Origin: Geobacteraceae bacterium
Lineage (GTDB): Bacteria; Desulfobacterota; Desulfuromonadia; Geobacterales; Geobacteraceae
DNA: 64,000 nucleotides
NCBI GenBank assembly: GCA_024281055.1
Contig: JAMXLF010000063.1
Span: 1 to 64,000 of the forward strand
Direction of reading: 5' to 3'
This document shows positions 24,956-33,440 of the stretch, in pieces; positions within the stretch are counted from its first letter, which is position 1, and each line of letters starts with the position of its first letter. A program made the position numbers and the translations under genes. Below the pieces are notes generated by a model. The model was not told where the DNA came from. It searched no databases and saw only the letters and a program-made list of their open reading frames with translations.

Positions 24956-26467
24956 ATGTGTAAAATGTACTTTCCAGTTCTCGCAGCGGCATCGCTGACG
25001 ATGGCCCTCCTTTCCGGCTGCGCAGTGGGTCCGGACTTCCGCCGCCCCGCCCCGCCAACCGTCAGCGGCTATACGAGAGAACCGCTGTCCGTAACGACCT
25101 CTGCCCCCACCGTGCCCGGCGGCGAGGAACAACGGTTCATAGCTGGAATGGACATCCCGCAACAATGGTGGAGGCTGTTCAAGTCGCCGCCGCTCAATGA
25201 GCTGATCGATGAGGCGCTCAAGGCCAACCCCACGATCGACGCGGCCAAGGCCGCATTGCGACAGGCCCGGGAGAACGTCTCAGCCCAGAAGGGCTATTAT
25301 TATCCCACAGTACAGGCCGGTGCTTCCGTCACGCGGGCGCACGACTCGGGAACGGTTTCGCCGGTACCGAGCTCGGGTGCGGAACCCTATACCCTCCATA
25401 CAGCACAGGTGAGTGTCGGCTATACCCTCGACGTCTTCGGCAAGAACCGGCGGCAGGTGGAATCCCTCACGGCCCAGGCTGATTTCCAGCGCTTCCAGCT
25501 GGAGGCAACCTATCTCACCCTCACGTCGAACGTGGTGGCCGCGGCCGTGCAGGAAGCCGCGCTCCGCGCCCAGATTGCCGCGACGCAGAACGTCATCCAG
25601 GTCGAGGACGAGATGCTTGAGCAGCTTCGCCAGCAGTTTGCAAACGGTTATGTTGCCGGGCTGGACGTGGCTGCCCAGGAAGCGGCCCTTGCACAGGTGC
25701 AGCAAACATTGCCACCGCTGGAAAAACAGCTGGCACAAAACCGGGACCAGCTTGCCGCACTTGCAGGCCGCTTTCCGAGCGAGGAACTGAAGGAGAAGTT
25801 TGCACTCGCGGCGCTCACCCTCCCGCAGGAGCTGCCGGTCACCCTCCCCTCCAGGCTGGTAGAACAACGCCCGGACGTGCGCGCCGCCGAGGAGCAACTC
25901 CACGCCGCCAGCGCCCAGGTGGGCGTTGCCGCCGCCAACATGCTGCCTGACATTTCCCTCGGCGCCAATCTGGGCTCCACTGCCGCGACGATCGGTCAGT
26001 TGTTCACCGCCGGCACGGGCTTCTGGGGCTTGGCCGGCAACGTTGCCCAGACGGTTTTCGACGGGGGGACGCTCCTGCACTCGAAACGCGCTGCCGATGC
26101 CGGGCTGGACCAGGCGGCGGCACAGTACCGCAGCACGGTCATCGCGGCCTTCCAGAACGTGGCTGACACGCTGCATGCGCTCAAATCCGACGCCGATACC
26201 CTGAAGGCAGCAGCGGCCTTTGAACAGGCCGCCAAAATGAGCCTTGACCTCGCGCGTCGGCAGTTCGAGCTCGGCTACGTCAATTACCTCTCGCTCCTCT
26301 CCGCAGAACAGGCCTACCAGCAGGCTGTGATCAATCTCGTGCAGGCCAAGGCCAACCGTTTTGCCGACACTGCGGCGTTGTTCATGGCGCTCGGCGGCGG
26401 CTGGTGGAACGGCCCCGACCTCGCTTCGGTGGCGCAAACGGCGGCACCGACCGGCGCACCAGAATGA
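24956..26467 (+). CDS. Outer-membrane efflux lipoprotein (NodT/TolC family), 503 aa
   Basis: The lipobox LLSGC (Cys about residue 22) is followed by the NodT-type start 'AVGPDFRRPAPP'. Two repeats of the OEP domain (about 75-270 and 280-470) provide the long helices and barrel strands: 'LNELIDEALKANPTIDAAKAALRQARENV', 'VSVGYTLDVFGKNRRQVE' and 'QRPDVRAAEEQLHAASAQVGVAAANMLPDISL'. It serves as the outer-membrane channel for the RND pump. ATG 24956 and ATG 24965 are both possible; neither has a strong ribosome binding site. Confidence 0.9.
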   Translation: MCKMYFPVLAAASLTMALLSGCAVGPDFRRPAPPTVSGYTREPLSVTTSAPTVPGGEEQRFIAGMDIPQQWWRLFKSPPLNELIDEALKANPTIDAAKAALRQARENVSAQKGYYYPTVQAGASVTRAHDSGTVSPVPSSGAEPYTLHTAQVSVGYTLDVFGKNRRQVESLTAQADFQRFQLEATYLTLTSNVVAAAVQEAALRAQIAATQNVIQVEDEMLEQLRQQFANGYVAGLDVAAQEAALAQVQQTLPPLEKQLAQNRDQLAALAGRFPSEELKEKFALAALTLPQELPVTLPSRLVEQRPDVRAAEEQLHAASAQVGVAAANMLPDISLGANLGSTAATIGQLFTAGTGFWGLAGNVAQTVFDGGTLLHSKRAADAGLDQAAAQYRSTVIAAFQNVADTLHALKSDADTLKAAAAFEQAAKMSLDLARRQFELGYVNYLSLLSAEQAYQQAVINLVQAKANRFADTAALFMALGGGWWNGPDLASVAQTAAPTGAPE

Positions 26468-26513
26468 GCAGGAAGAACCGCCTGTTGTGGCAATTCCACG
26501 AAAGGATCTCTCT

Positions 26514-27101
26514 ATGAACGTAATGATCGTCCTGGCTGCATGTGTATTTCTGCTCGGGGGATGCGCTCACCATACCGATCTGGCAAAAAACTGCCCGATC
26601 GCCGCCGATGGCACGGTTTTCCGGGTGATCCCCAGCAAGGCCTGCACGAGTCCCGGTGCAACGACACTCAGGATCACGGCATCGCTCAAGACCAGCAAAC
26701 CCGGCGTGCTTCTCTTCGGCACAAAGAGCCACGGTACGTCCGATTACAGGATGAGCATCAGCATAGACGGCCAGAAGACAGTATTAGGAGGGAATCCACA
26801 GCCGGAGAATGCGGGACAGACCCTGTTCCGCAGGCCCGAAGAAGGGGATGGGATGAGGTACACGTTTGAAACCATCCTTGAGATTTCCCCGAAAACCCAT
26901 CGCATTATCGTGGCCCTTCCCGACGACGGAGTGGCCTTTGAGAAAGAGATCCGTCTGGAACGAGGAAAGGAGAATCTCCTGCGTCTCGAACCTGAGTATC
27001 ATGCGGTGCCGACATCGCAGAAACCTGCAAATTACGGTGGGACATCTTTTCTGCAGGGAATACGCGGACTCAACCCGATCCTGAATGGGAAACCCATCTA
27101 A
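26514..27101 (+). CDS. Lipoprotein at the end of the RND operon, 195 aa
   Basis: ATG 26514 has an AAGGA site and starts a short lipoprotein signal with lipobox LGGC (Cys about 17). A His pair (HH) follows the Cys. The rest is a beta-rich domain of unknown family, with 'ACTSPGATTLRITASLKTSK' and 'THRIIVALPDDGVAFEKEIRLERGKENLLRLEPEY'. The latter resembles surface-exposed Ig- or DUF-like sandwich domains. It follows the outer-membrane factor gene by 46 bp and is probably co-transcribed. Function unknown. Confidence 0.65.
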   Translation: MNVMIVLAACVFLLGGCAHHTDLAKNCPIAADGTVFRVIPSKACTSPGATTLRITASLKTSKPGVLLFGTKSHGTSDYRMSISIDGQKTVLGGNPQPENAGQTLFRRPEEGDGMRYTFETILEISPKTHRIIVALPDDGVAFEKEIRLERGKENLLRLEPEYHAVPTSQKPANYGGTSFLQGIRGLNPILNGKPI

Positions 27102-27258
27102 TGACGGGACCATGACCGTCTAGTTTCCTCCGAAGTTCAAGAATCGGCTTGGCGAACGGTGACCCCACGATGTCAACCACAACCACTGCTTTACCGTTTA
27201 TATGGGAGTGAATGCATTTCTTGAAGTCGGCCGTATTGACCGCTTTGAGGTTGGCAGC

Positions 27259-28137
27259 ATGGAATTGAATACCATCATATCACGTTTGGCGAGGCTGCCT
27301 AAATGGCTCCTCCTGGCAGGATGCCTTCTCCTCGCCTTTTCTTTGGGGGTACTTGACTACATTACCGGGGATTTTTCCCTGATGATGTTCTACCTCCTCC
27401 CGATCTATCTCGCCAGCTGGTTCATCGGCAGGGGACCCGGCCTGGCCATCTCGCTCCTGTGCGGTGCGGAACTCTTCACTACCAACGTCCTTCATTCGCC
27501 CGGCGGTTTTTCCCAACTGGGCCTCAGAGCCTGGAACTCCCTGATGGAGGTATTCTTTCTGGGCTTCTCCTCCTATCTGCTGAGCGCGTTAAAGAGTGAA
27601 CTGACGTTACACAAAAAACTGGCGTTCACGGACCCGCTGACCGGGCTGCTCAACCGCAGGAGCTTCTATGAACTGGCCGACTATGAACTGCGCAGAACGT
27701 CCCGCTATGAGCGCAAGCTCACCATGGTTTTCATCGATCTTGACAACTTCAAGGCCATCAACGACACATTCGGGCACGACAGGGGGGACCGGGTTCTGAA
27801 GACAGTAGCGGTCACCATCAGGGAAGCATTGAGGAGCAGTGACGTCGTGGCACGGTTTGGTGGTGATGAATTTGCCGTCCTGCTCCCCGAAACAGGAGAG
27901 GAAGCACCGCAAGCGCTGGCCAAGCTCCATTCCCGCCTCACCAAAGCGCTAGCACACCTTGAAGGGCAAGTGACCACCAGCATCGGCGCCGTAACGTTCA
28001 GATTCTCTCCCGCCTCGGTTGAGGAAATGATAAATCTTGCCGACCGGTTAATGTATGAAGTCAAGCATGGCGGCAAGAACCAGGTCAAACACGTTGTCCG
28101 TGGAGAAGACAGTTCTTCCCTCTCCCGAGCATCTTGA
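27259..28137 (+). CDS. Membrane-bound diguanylate cyclase (GGDEF), 292 aa
   Basis: ATG 27259 has a GAGG site; an upstream ATG at 27202 lacks one. The N-terminal half has four to five transmembrane helices (about 15-115) without a recognised sensor signature. The GGDEF domain (about 125-280) is intact: 'DPLTGLLNRRSFYELADYE', 'DNFKAINDTFGHDRGDRVLK', an I-site RSSD, and the active site FGGDEF. It should make c-di-GMP and show product inhibition. The gene stands alone between the RND operon and the DUF347 gene, and has no phosphodiesterase domain. Confidence 0.9.
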   Translation: MELNTIISRLARLPKWLLLAGCLLLAFSLGVLDYITGDFSLMMFYLLPIYLASWFIGRGPGLAISLLCGAELFTTNVLHSPGGFSQLGLRAWNSLMEVFFLGFSSYLLSALKSELTLHKKLAFTDPLTGLLNRRSFYELADYELRRTSRYERKLTMVFIDLDNFKAINDTFGHDRGDRVLKTVAVTIREALRSSDVVARFGGDEFAVLLPETGEEAPQALAKLHSRLTKALAHLEGQVTTSIGAVTFRFSPASVEEMINLADRLMYEVKHGGKNQVKHVVRGEDSSSLSRAS

Positions 28138-28200
28138 ACAGCTCAAACCAGATAACGCTGAAGGCGCCGGCAGAGATGCGTGATTCTTCAAGAGCAACGA

Positions 28201-28950
28201 TCACGTACCTGACTCCCGCCTCACCACGCCCTTCTCTGTCATGCTCGTATACACGATGAACGTCACAAGCAATGAAGCGAGAATGAGGGAAGAACCGGCT
28301 GTGCCGAGATCGAGGCCTCCCTTTGCCACGGGCTTCGTCAAAAGGTCCCCGAAGGTTGCCCCGAACGGCCGGGTCAGGACGAAAGCGACCCAGAACAACA
28401 TAACGCGATTTAGCCGAGTAAAGTAAGCCGCGACGACAACCGCCCCGAGCAGCGCCGCGATGAGAGCAGCCCCTCCCAAAAAGCCCAGTCCCGAGTCATC
28501 GGCCAGGAAGTCCCCCAGGGCCGTTCCCAGCGTGTTTGAAAACAATATGGCCGCCCAGTAGAAAAGCTCCGCCCTGGTTGTGCGGATGGTGCTGACGGAC
28601 AGGTTTTTTTCGCTGAAACGCCAGACCGCAAGCACTGTCAACAAACATCCTATCAAAATTAGTGAGCCTTTCGCATAACCGAGCGCCAGGGTTCGATCCA
28701 TGAAATCCGACATCGTGGTGCCAGCAGTACTCGTCGTAAGTATCACCGTCCAGTACAGGACGGGTCGGAATCTGGTCGATCTGAGCTGTGCGACAACAGA
28801 TATCAGGAACAGGGCAATAAGTATAACGGAACTAAGGGCGTAGCCGACGTTCATCGTCATCGAAAGTAGATCCCCGGCTGTTTCACCGAGAGTGGTTGCA
28901 CAGATCTTCATGATCCAGAAGAAGATGGTAACTTCAGCAATTTTATTCAT
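28201..28950 (-). CDS. DUF347-repeat membrane protein (COG4705), 249 aa
   Basis: Eight transmembrane helices in pairs carry the repeated signature of this family: 'FWIMKICATTLGETAGDLLS', 'YWTVILTTSTAGTTMSDFMD', 'YWAAILFSNTLGTALGDFLA' and 'FWVAFVLTRPFGATFGDLLT'. The four-fold internal repeat with Thr/Gly/Asp suggests a transporter or ion-handling protein; its function is unknown. It is transcribed leftward, convergent with the diguanylate cyclase gene. Confidence 0.85.
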   Translation of the reverse strand: MNKIAEVTIFFWIMKICATTLGETAGDLLSMTMNVGYALSSVILIALFLISVVAQLRSTRFRPVLYWTVILTTSTAGTTMSDFMDRTLALGYAKGSLILIGCLLTVLAVWRFSEKNLSVSTIRTTRAELFYWAAILFSNTLGTALGDFLADDSGLGFLGGAALIAALLGAVVVAAYFTRLNRVMLFWVAFVLTRPFGATFGDLLTKPVAKGGLDLGTAGSSLILASLLVTFIVYTSMTEKGVVRRESGT

Positions 28951-29095
28951 AACCGCTCCGTTTCAACCAAGGCAATCCGCTAGGCAAAGTTCACCATATT
29001 ACCGATTGATTATGCAGGAATACGAGACAATTGGGCAAGGAATAAGGAAGAAACTGGGAAATGTGTTCACGCTGAGAGGAGAATAGCCATTGGTC

Positions 29096-30016
29096 TTATT
29101 TGCATACAGTGTCACATTTTACCGTGCATTCTGCACAGTCCCGTTGGCACGGCTCGATGTGGACGAGGATGTGGCTGTGGGGAAGGCGCCCCTCGATTTC
29201 TGCACTGAGGGCGTGGCTCAGGCTGTGTGCCGCTTCGAGGGGCATGCGCTTCGGCACCACCAGGTGCATGTCGATGTGCCGCGTATGCCCTGATTTCCGC
29301 GTCCTCAGCTTGTGGTATTCGAGAAATTCCCGGGCATGAGCCGCCATTACTTCATGGATGACAGCCTCTTCGTCATCGGGAAGTTTGACATCCAGGATGT
29401 GAAAGAACGCTGTCCTGGTGAGATCCCAGGCCGCCTTGATGATCATGAGTGCGACAACAATGGCGATGATGGGATCGAGCATGGTGATCCCGGTGAGCTT
29501 GATGGCGACCAGGCCGCCCAACACGCCGGCCGACGTAAAGACGTCGGTCCGCAGATGCATAGCGTCAGCTTCGAGTGCCACGGAATCGGTTTTGACGGCG
29601 ACGTTCAGCAGATGCCGCGACACCAGATAGTTCACGACAGCAGACACGCCCATGACCAGCGCGCCTATGCCGAGGGACTCCACCTCCACGTGACCGGCTG
29701 CCAGTTTCCTGCCAGCTTCCCAGATGATATAGACCGCCGCACCGAAAATAAGGAAGGCCTCGATGGTGCCGGCGACGTTCTCGATTTTTCCGTGGCCGAA
29801 CCGGTGCTCGTCATCGGCAGGCTTGCCCGACTCCCTCACCGAGAACCAGGCGATGATCGCAGCCACCAGATCGAGACCGGAGTGCACCGCCTCAGAAAGT
29901 ATCGAGACCGACCCCGAGATCAGTCCTATGGCCAGTTTTGCGACGACCAGGACCGAGTTGGAAGCGATAGACAGGCGCGCAGCCGCCAGCTTTTGTCGGT
30001 TGAATTCCGTTGGCAA
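29096..30016 (-). CDS. Cation diffusion facilitator (CDF) transporter, 306 aa
   Basis: A TTG start follows an AAGGAATAGG site. Six transmembrane helices cover residues 15-210, with the metal-site pattern 'EAVHSGLDLVAAIIAW' in TM2, 'DDEHRFGHGKIENVAG' (the His/Asp-rich loop) and 'LEADAMHLRTDVFTSAGV' in TM5. A cytoplasmic C-terminal domain follows. The end is unusual: a Cys-rich tail, 'PCQRDCAECTVKCDTVCK', which could bind Zn or Cu. CDFs export divalent metals such as Zn, Fe or Mn by proton exchange. It lies 169 bp behind the porin and may share its transcript. Confidence 0.9.
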   Translation of the reverse strand: MPTEFNRQKLAAARLSIASNSVLVVAKLAIGLISGSVSILSEAVHSGLDLVAAIIAWFSVRESGKPADDEHRFGHGKIENVAGTIEAFLIFGAAVYIIWEAGRKLAAGHVEVESLGIGALVMGVSAVVNYLVSRHLLNVAVKTDSVALEADAMHLRTDVFTSAGVLGGLVAIKLTGITMLDPIIAIVVALMIIKAAWDLTRTAFFHILDVKLPDDEEAVIHEVMAAHAREFLEYHKLRTRKSGHTRHIDMHLVVPKRMPLEAAHSLSHALSAEIEGRLPHSHILVHIEPCQRDCAECTVKCDTVCK

Positions 30017-30185
30017 TTACCTATTCCTTCAGCAGGGTGGCCGATGTAGTTACCACTCTGGATAATACATTAAAGAATACACATGACTGTACTAAGGATC
30101 AAGAACTTTCCACAAGAAGCGCCATCGGGCATCGGCAGGCTGTCCCGGGGCAACATCTTGCGTGCAAGCGCCGGCCAAAACCGTT

Positions 30186-31655
30186 CTAAAAACTCAGGTG
30201 GGCCCGCAAGCCATAGACCTCGGCCGGCCCCCGGTCCCTGTTGTATCCGGGGTTCTGGATGAGCTGGAAATCGGGACTCACCTGGATGTAGGGGCCGAGC
30301 TGGACGCGGTAGTAGAGTTCGAGGGCCTGCTCCCAGCCGTAACGCAGCTTCCCGTCGCCAAGGAGGATGCCTGTGCCGCCGGCCGCCAGGTAATTCTTGT
30401 GATCTGTCGACAGGCCGTTCACCCCGTAAGCGATGCCGAACCGGTCGTCTTTCCTCCCCCAGTGCACACCGCTCACCTGGAGCCCGAGGCTGGCATGGCG
30501 GTCCGATTCCACATAGCACCATGTCTCGTGGTGCCCGTCGTTCCAGCCGAGGCGCCCGAAAATCCCTGTTTCCCCTTCGTCGGCGAGCGGCTGCTCGACG
30601 TTCAGGCCGAATCCGTACTTGGTCTCCCCCTGTCTCTCGACCAGATGGAGGTCGGGTGTCGTGCCGGTGGCGGCTCCGAGCGCCAGGGCCTCGTCGTAGC
30701 TCCCCATCCGTCCCTCGTTGAAGTAGGAGAGGAGCCGGATGACTGTTCCCGTGTCGTTCGGCTTCAGGGTGAGCTCCAGGTTGTAGCCGAGCTCCCGCAC
30801 GTCGATAAGGTCGAACTCGGCGCCATTGCCGGTATTGGGCATCATGTAGACCCCGAAGGCGAGCCGCCAGCGCGGCTGGACCAGGGCCGTGACGAGTCCG
30901 TAAGTGTAGCCCCTGGTGTCCGCGGCATAATCCCAGGCAGTGTTATACAGGAAATCATAGTTGAGAAACTGGGTACGGTTATTATTGGCATAACGGTTCA
31001 GGTCGAAATCGTCCGAGACACTCAATTTTCCGGCTTTTACGTCCAACCTGCTGACGGGCTGCTCTCCGGGAAGTTGATCCATGCCGCGATCCACCTTCTC
31101 TGTTTCAGATGAAAGCGGGTAGAAGTAGCGCAGATACAGCCGCGCCACATAAGGGGACTTCGACACGTTCGACGATCCCGCCCTTATGACATCGCCGTTT
31201 ACAAAACCCGCAAGTCCCACACCGTCGCTCACCCCGTTTCCCTGGAAATATTCCAGGTCCAGATAGGCCTGCAGCGTCGATGTCAGTTGCGATCCCAGAT
31301 AGACCCCGTATGTATGAGTAAAATCCCGCCCGCGGCCGTTTGTGGTTGTGAAACTGTTCTGGCCCTCGTAGGGACTGTGGAAAGCCGGCACGTTCTGGTA
31401 GACGCCGTTGAACTGCATACCCGCGACCTTGGGAAACCAGGGTGGCAAAGATTCCACGAGCGCCTGCGCCGCTGAGGCCGGCGTGGCCTGCGCCGCTGAG
31501 GCCGGCGTGGCCTGCGCCGCAGGCGCCGGCTCGACATATGCCTGCGTGCCCTGGGCGGTTCCTGCTGCACCCGTATCGGCACAGGCAAGGAAGGCCATGG
31601 CATTCAGCGCGACCCCGATGAAAATTGACAGGCAAAACCTACTCCAGATATTCAT
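30186..31655 (-). CDS. OprB-like outer-membrane porin under Mg2+ riboswitch control, 489 aa
   Basis: A signal peptide (cleavage near ACA-DTG) is followed by an Ala/Pro-rich stretch built from the tandem unit at 31463-31520, then a 16- to 18-strand barrel. The barrel opens with 'QFNGVYQNVPAFHSPYEGQNS' and ends in Phe. This fits the carbohydrate-selective porin OprB family, with 'YGWEQALELYYRVQLGPYIQVSPDFQLIQNPG' near the C-terminus. The start has a GGAGAA site. Because an M-box riboswitch with terminator sits directly upstream, the likely substrate is Mg2+ or something linked to Mg2+ status (inference). No adjacent inner-membrane sugar transporter supports a sugar role. Confidence 0.8.
   Translation of the reverse strand: MNIWSRFCLSIFIGVALNAMAFLACADTGAAGTAQGTQAYVEPAPAAQATPASAAQATPASAAQALVESLPPWFPKVAGMQFNGVYQNVPAFHSPYEGQNSFTTTNGRGRDFTHTYGVYLGSQLTSTLQAYLDLEYFQGNGVSDGVGLAGFVNGDVIRAGSSNVSKSPYVARLYLRYFYPLSSETEKVDRGMDQLPGEQPVSRLDVKAGKLSVSDDFDLNRYANNNRTQFLNYDFLYNTAWDYAADTRGYTYGLVTALVQPRWRLAFGVYMMPNTGNGAEFDLIDVRELGYNLELTLKPNDTGTVIRLLSYFNEGRMGSYDEALALGAATGTTPDLHLVERQGETKYGFGLNVEQPLADEGETGIFGRLGWNDGHHETWCYVESDRHASLGLQVSGVHWGRKDDRFGIAYGVNGLSTDHKNYLAAGGTGILLGDGKLRYGWEQALELYYRVQLGPYIQVSPDFQLIQNPGYNRDRGPAEVYGLRAHLSF
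31463..31520 (-). repeat. 24-bp tandem repeat inside the porin gene
   Basis: The unit CCTGCGCCGCTGAGGCCGGC plus GTGG (plus strand) occurs twice perfectly (31463-31486, 31487-31510), then a third, diverging copy begins. It encodes AAQATPAS repeats in the linker after the signal peptide, so unit number can vary without changing the frame. Confidence 0.9.
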
Positions 31656-31689
31656 GACACGTTCTCCATATAGATAATTCCCCTCAAAA

Positions 31690-31728
31690 AAAACGGAAAA
31701 AGGCCGCGGGAAACCCCACGACCTTTTT
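31690..31728 (-). terminator. M-box-controlled intrinsic terminator before the porin gene
   Basis: On the minus strand a stem (GGTCGTGGG with CCCGCGGCC, including G-U pairs) flanked by A5/T5 is followed by T-rich sequence. It lies between the M-box aptamer (31750-31903) and the porin start at 31655, as an expression platform. Confidence 0.85.
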
Positions 31729-31749
31729 CAATAAGACGCGTTCATTCCC

Positions 31750-31903
31750 CTCTCGTAGGTTTTCGGCAGTGCACAACGTAGGTTCGGAAACCAGCTACCT
31801 TAGGTAAAGCCTTAAGCCGACAATACCTGGTCTACCCATTGGCGTCTTTCGACGTTTCCGGGCAGTAGCCTCTGTTTGTGCAAACGCCTCATGCTAACGA
31901 GGA
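31750..31903 (-). ncRNA. M-box (ykoK) Mg2+ riboswitch aptamer, copy 1
   Basis: Read on the minus strand it begins with CCTCGTTAGCATGAGG and contains ACAAACAGAGGCTACTGCCC, GGAAACGTCGAAAGACGCC, AATGGGTAGACCAGG and, near the end, AGCTGG...CCTACG...CCGAAAACCTACGAG. These are the conserved blocks of the M-box family known from Bacillus mgtE leaders. High Mg2+ stabilises the aptamer and favours the terminator at 31690-31728. It is highly similar to copy 2 at 35114-35268, differing mainly in loops and stems. Confidence 0.92.
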
Positions 31904-31927
31904 ATCGTTTGTATAGCGGATGCCTTA

Positions 31928-31954
31928 TAGAGACGCACCACTGGGGCGTCTCTA
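31928..31954 (-). terminator. Hairpin at the end of the MgtE-like gene
   Basis: TAGAGACGC (31928-31936) pairs with GCGTCTCTA (31946-31954), 7 bp past the stop codon of the MgtE-N/CBS gene. No strong T run follows, so it may protect the 3' end or terminate weakly. Confidence 0.45.
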
Positions 31955-31960
31955 CAGTCT

Positions 31961-33238
31961 TTACGCAAATCGATGCTCCAGACTCATGATGTCGCGGTAG
32001 GGAATGACCCCCAGGATCATGTCATCTTCATCGGTGACCGGCAGAGCACGGAAGCCGTAGCGGGAGAATATCTCCCGCGCCTCGGCGATGCTGTCGGTCA
32101 GACTGAGGCTGACGACATCCATGGTCATGATCTCCTTCAGATGTGTTTCCGGCTTGGCCATGAGGAGCTCCGGCAGGCTGGCAACCCCGTGGAGCCGGCC
32201 GTCATGGTCGACGGCGTAGATATAGTCGAGCACGTCGGCTTCCGCGGCCACCTTGCGGTATGCGGCAATGACCAGCTCGATGGGCACATCGGGCACAAAC
32301 CTGATGAAGCCCTTGGTGGTCAGGTTGGCGATGGTGTCATCCTGCTGCTCCAACAGAGACTCGATCTTCTCAGTTTCTTCGTGTTCCATGAGGTTGAGAA
32401 TCTCTTCCGCCTCGTTGGCAGGCAGGACCCCAAGGACATCGGCCGCCTGGGCCGGGGTCATCTCGTCGATCAAATCGGCAACCCTTTCCTTGTCCATCGA
32501 GGAGATCAGTATCCGCTGCACCCGGGGTTCGATCTCCTCCAGCGTGTCGGAGGCATGCTCCGTCTCCAGTTCCTGGAAAATGGCCAGGCTTTGCTCATGG
32601 GCCAGCTCTTCGAGGATGTCCGCAAGGTCCACCGGATGGATCTCGGATAGCTTGTCCTTCATGACTTTCAGCTTGACCGCTCCCCTGAACCTGCCGATGT
32701 CTTCTGGCAGGGGCTGCACGTACGCCCAAGAAAGGGTCTCCTTCTTCAACAGGTCGCTGCCGCTGAAGAGCTTCTTTACGATCGGCTTGAGCCCCAGCCT
32801 CTTGAACTTCGCGTAGTTGCTGAAATCCACATCCGTCACGTACAGCTTGCCGCCGCGGGCAACCAGCTTGATGTCGTAGACCACATCGATCTCGTTGTCT
32901 TCAAGATCGATGACCTTCTTGTCCAGGACGTGGTCCCGCAGCAGAATCTGCGACTCTTCAGGCTCGCCTTCGTATTTCTCCTCCGCATCGATATCGATGA
33001 CGACCTGATGCAGCGATATTTCAACGACCCGCTCCCAGGGGATGAGAAGTGGCCTGCGGCCGAACGGGCGACCGACCACGAGGCAGGTCACTTCCGGCAG
33101 CTTCTCGTGCTCGCGGATGGCCAGGTCATTCAGTTTGCCGATTTTGCGGCCGTGGACAAGAACCTTAAGGCCGATGACGTCACTGAGAAAATAGACGGAT
33201 TCCCCGCGGTCCTGCACCTGTGAAAAAATTGCGCTCAT
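31961..33238 (-). CDS. Soluble PRC-barrel / MgtE-N / CBS protein, 425 aa
   Basis: Domain order: a PRC-barrel-like N-terminus (about 15-80, 'LKVLVHGRKIGKLNDLAIRE') and a second copy (about 105-150), then an MgtE N-domain (about 200-300, with 'HPVDLADILEELAHEQSLAIFQEL' and 'MTPAQAADVLGVLPANEAEEIL'), and two CBS motifs (about 310-425). There is no membrane domain, so it lacks the channel part of MgtE. It probably acts as a Mg2+ sensor or regulator for the transporter encoded upstream. ATG has an AAGGAG site. Third gene of the M-box operon, 16 bp behind the 57-aa gene. Confidence 0.9.
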   Translation of the reverse strand: MSAIFSQVQDRGESVYFLSDVIGLKVLVHGRKIGKLNDLAIREHEKLPEVTCLVVGRPFGRRPLLIPWERVVEISLHQVVIDIDAEEKYEGEPEESQILLRDHVLDKKVIDLEDNEIDVVYDIKLVARGGKLYVTDVDFSNYAKFKRLGLKPIVKKLFSGSDLLKKETLSWAYVQPLPEDIGRFRGAVKLKVMKDKLSEIHPVDLADILEELAHEQSLAIFQELETEHASDTLEEIEPRVQRILISSMDKERVADLIDEMTPAQAADVLGVLPANEAEEILNLMEHEETEKIESLLEQQDDTIANLTTKGFIRFVPDVPIELVIAAYRKVAAEADVLDYIYAVDHDGRLHGVASLPELLMAKPETHLKEIMTMDVVSLSLTDSIAEAREIFSRYGFRALPVTDEDDMILGVIPYRDIMSLEHRFA

Positions 33239-33254
33239 GACCCGACTCCTTATC

Positions 33255-33428
33255 TCACAAGAGTGTGATGAACTTGTACAGCAGCAGACAGACCAGGAGG
33301 ATCAGGTAGAGTCGCAGAAAGAGGAGCGAACTCTTCACCCACCGGGACATCTCCACGTTCGGCTTCGCGTATTTCCTGTTGATCTCCTGCACCTTGGCGA
33401 ATTGATGGGAAAAGAAACTTCTGATCAT
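33255..33428 (-). CDS. Small single-span membrane protein of the Mg2+ operon, 57 aa
   Basis: This short frame lies between the transporter and sensor genes. It has an AGGAGG site 7 nt upstream of ATG. Residues 1-32 are amphipathic and basic ('HQFAKVQEINRKYAKPNVEMSRW') and residues 35-55 form one hydrophobic helix ('LLFLRLYLILLVCLLLYKF'), giving a tail-anchor-like layout. Spacing to its neighbours is 12 and 16 bp, so it is part of one transcript. A small regulatory partner of the transporter, as MgtS- or MntS-like peptides are in other bacteria, is inference; it has no similarity to them that I can see. Confidence 0.8.
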   Translation of the reverse strand: MIRSFFSHQFAKVQEINRKYAKPNVEMSRWVKSSLLFLRLYLILLVCLLLYKFITLL

Positions 33429-33440
33429 GGTTCCTGCCTC

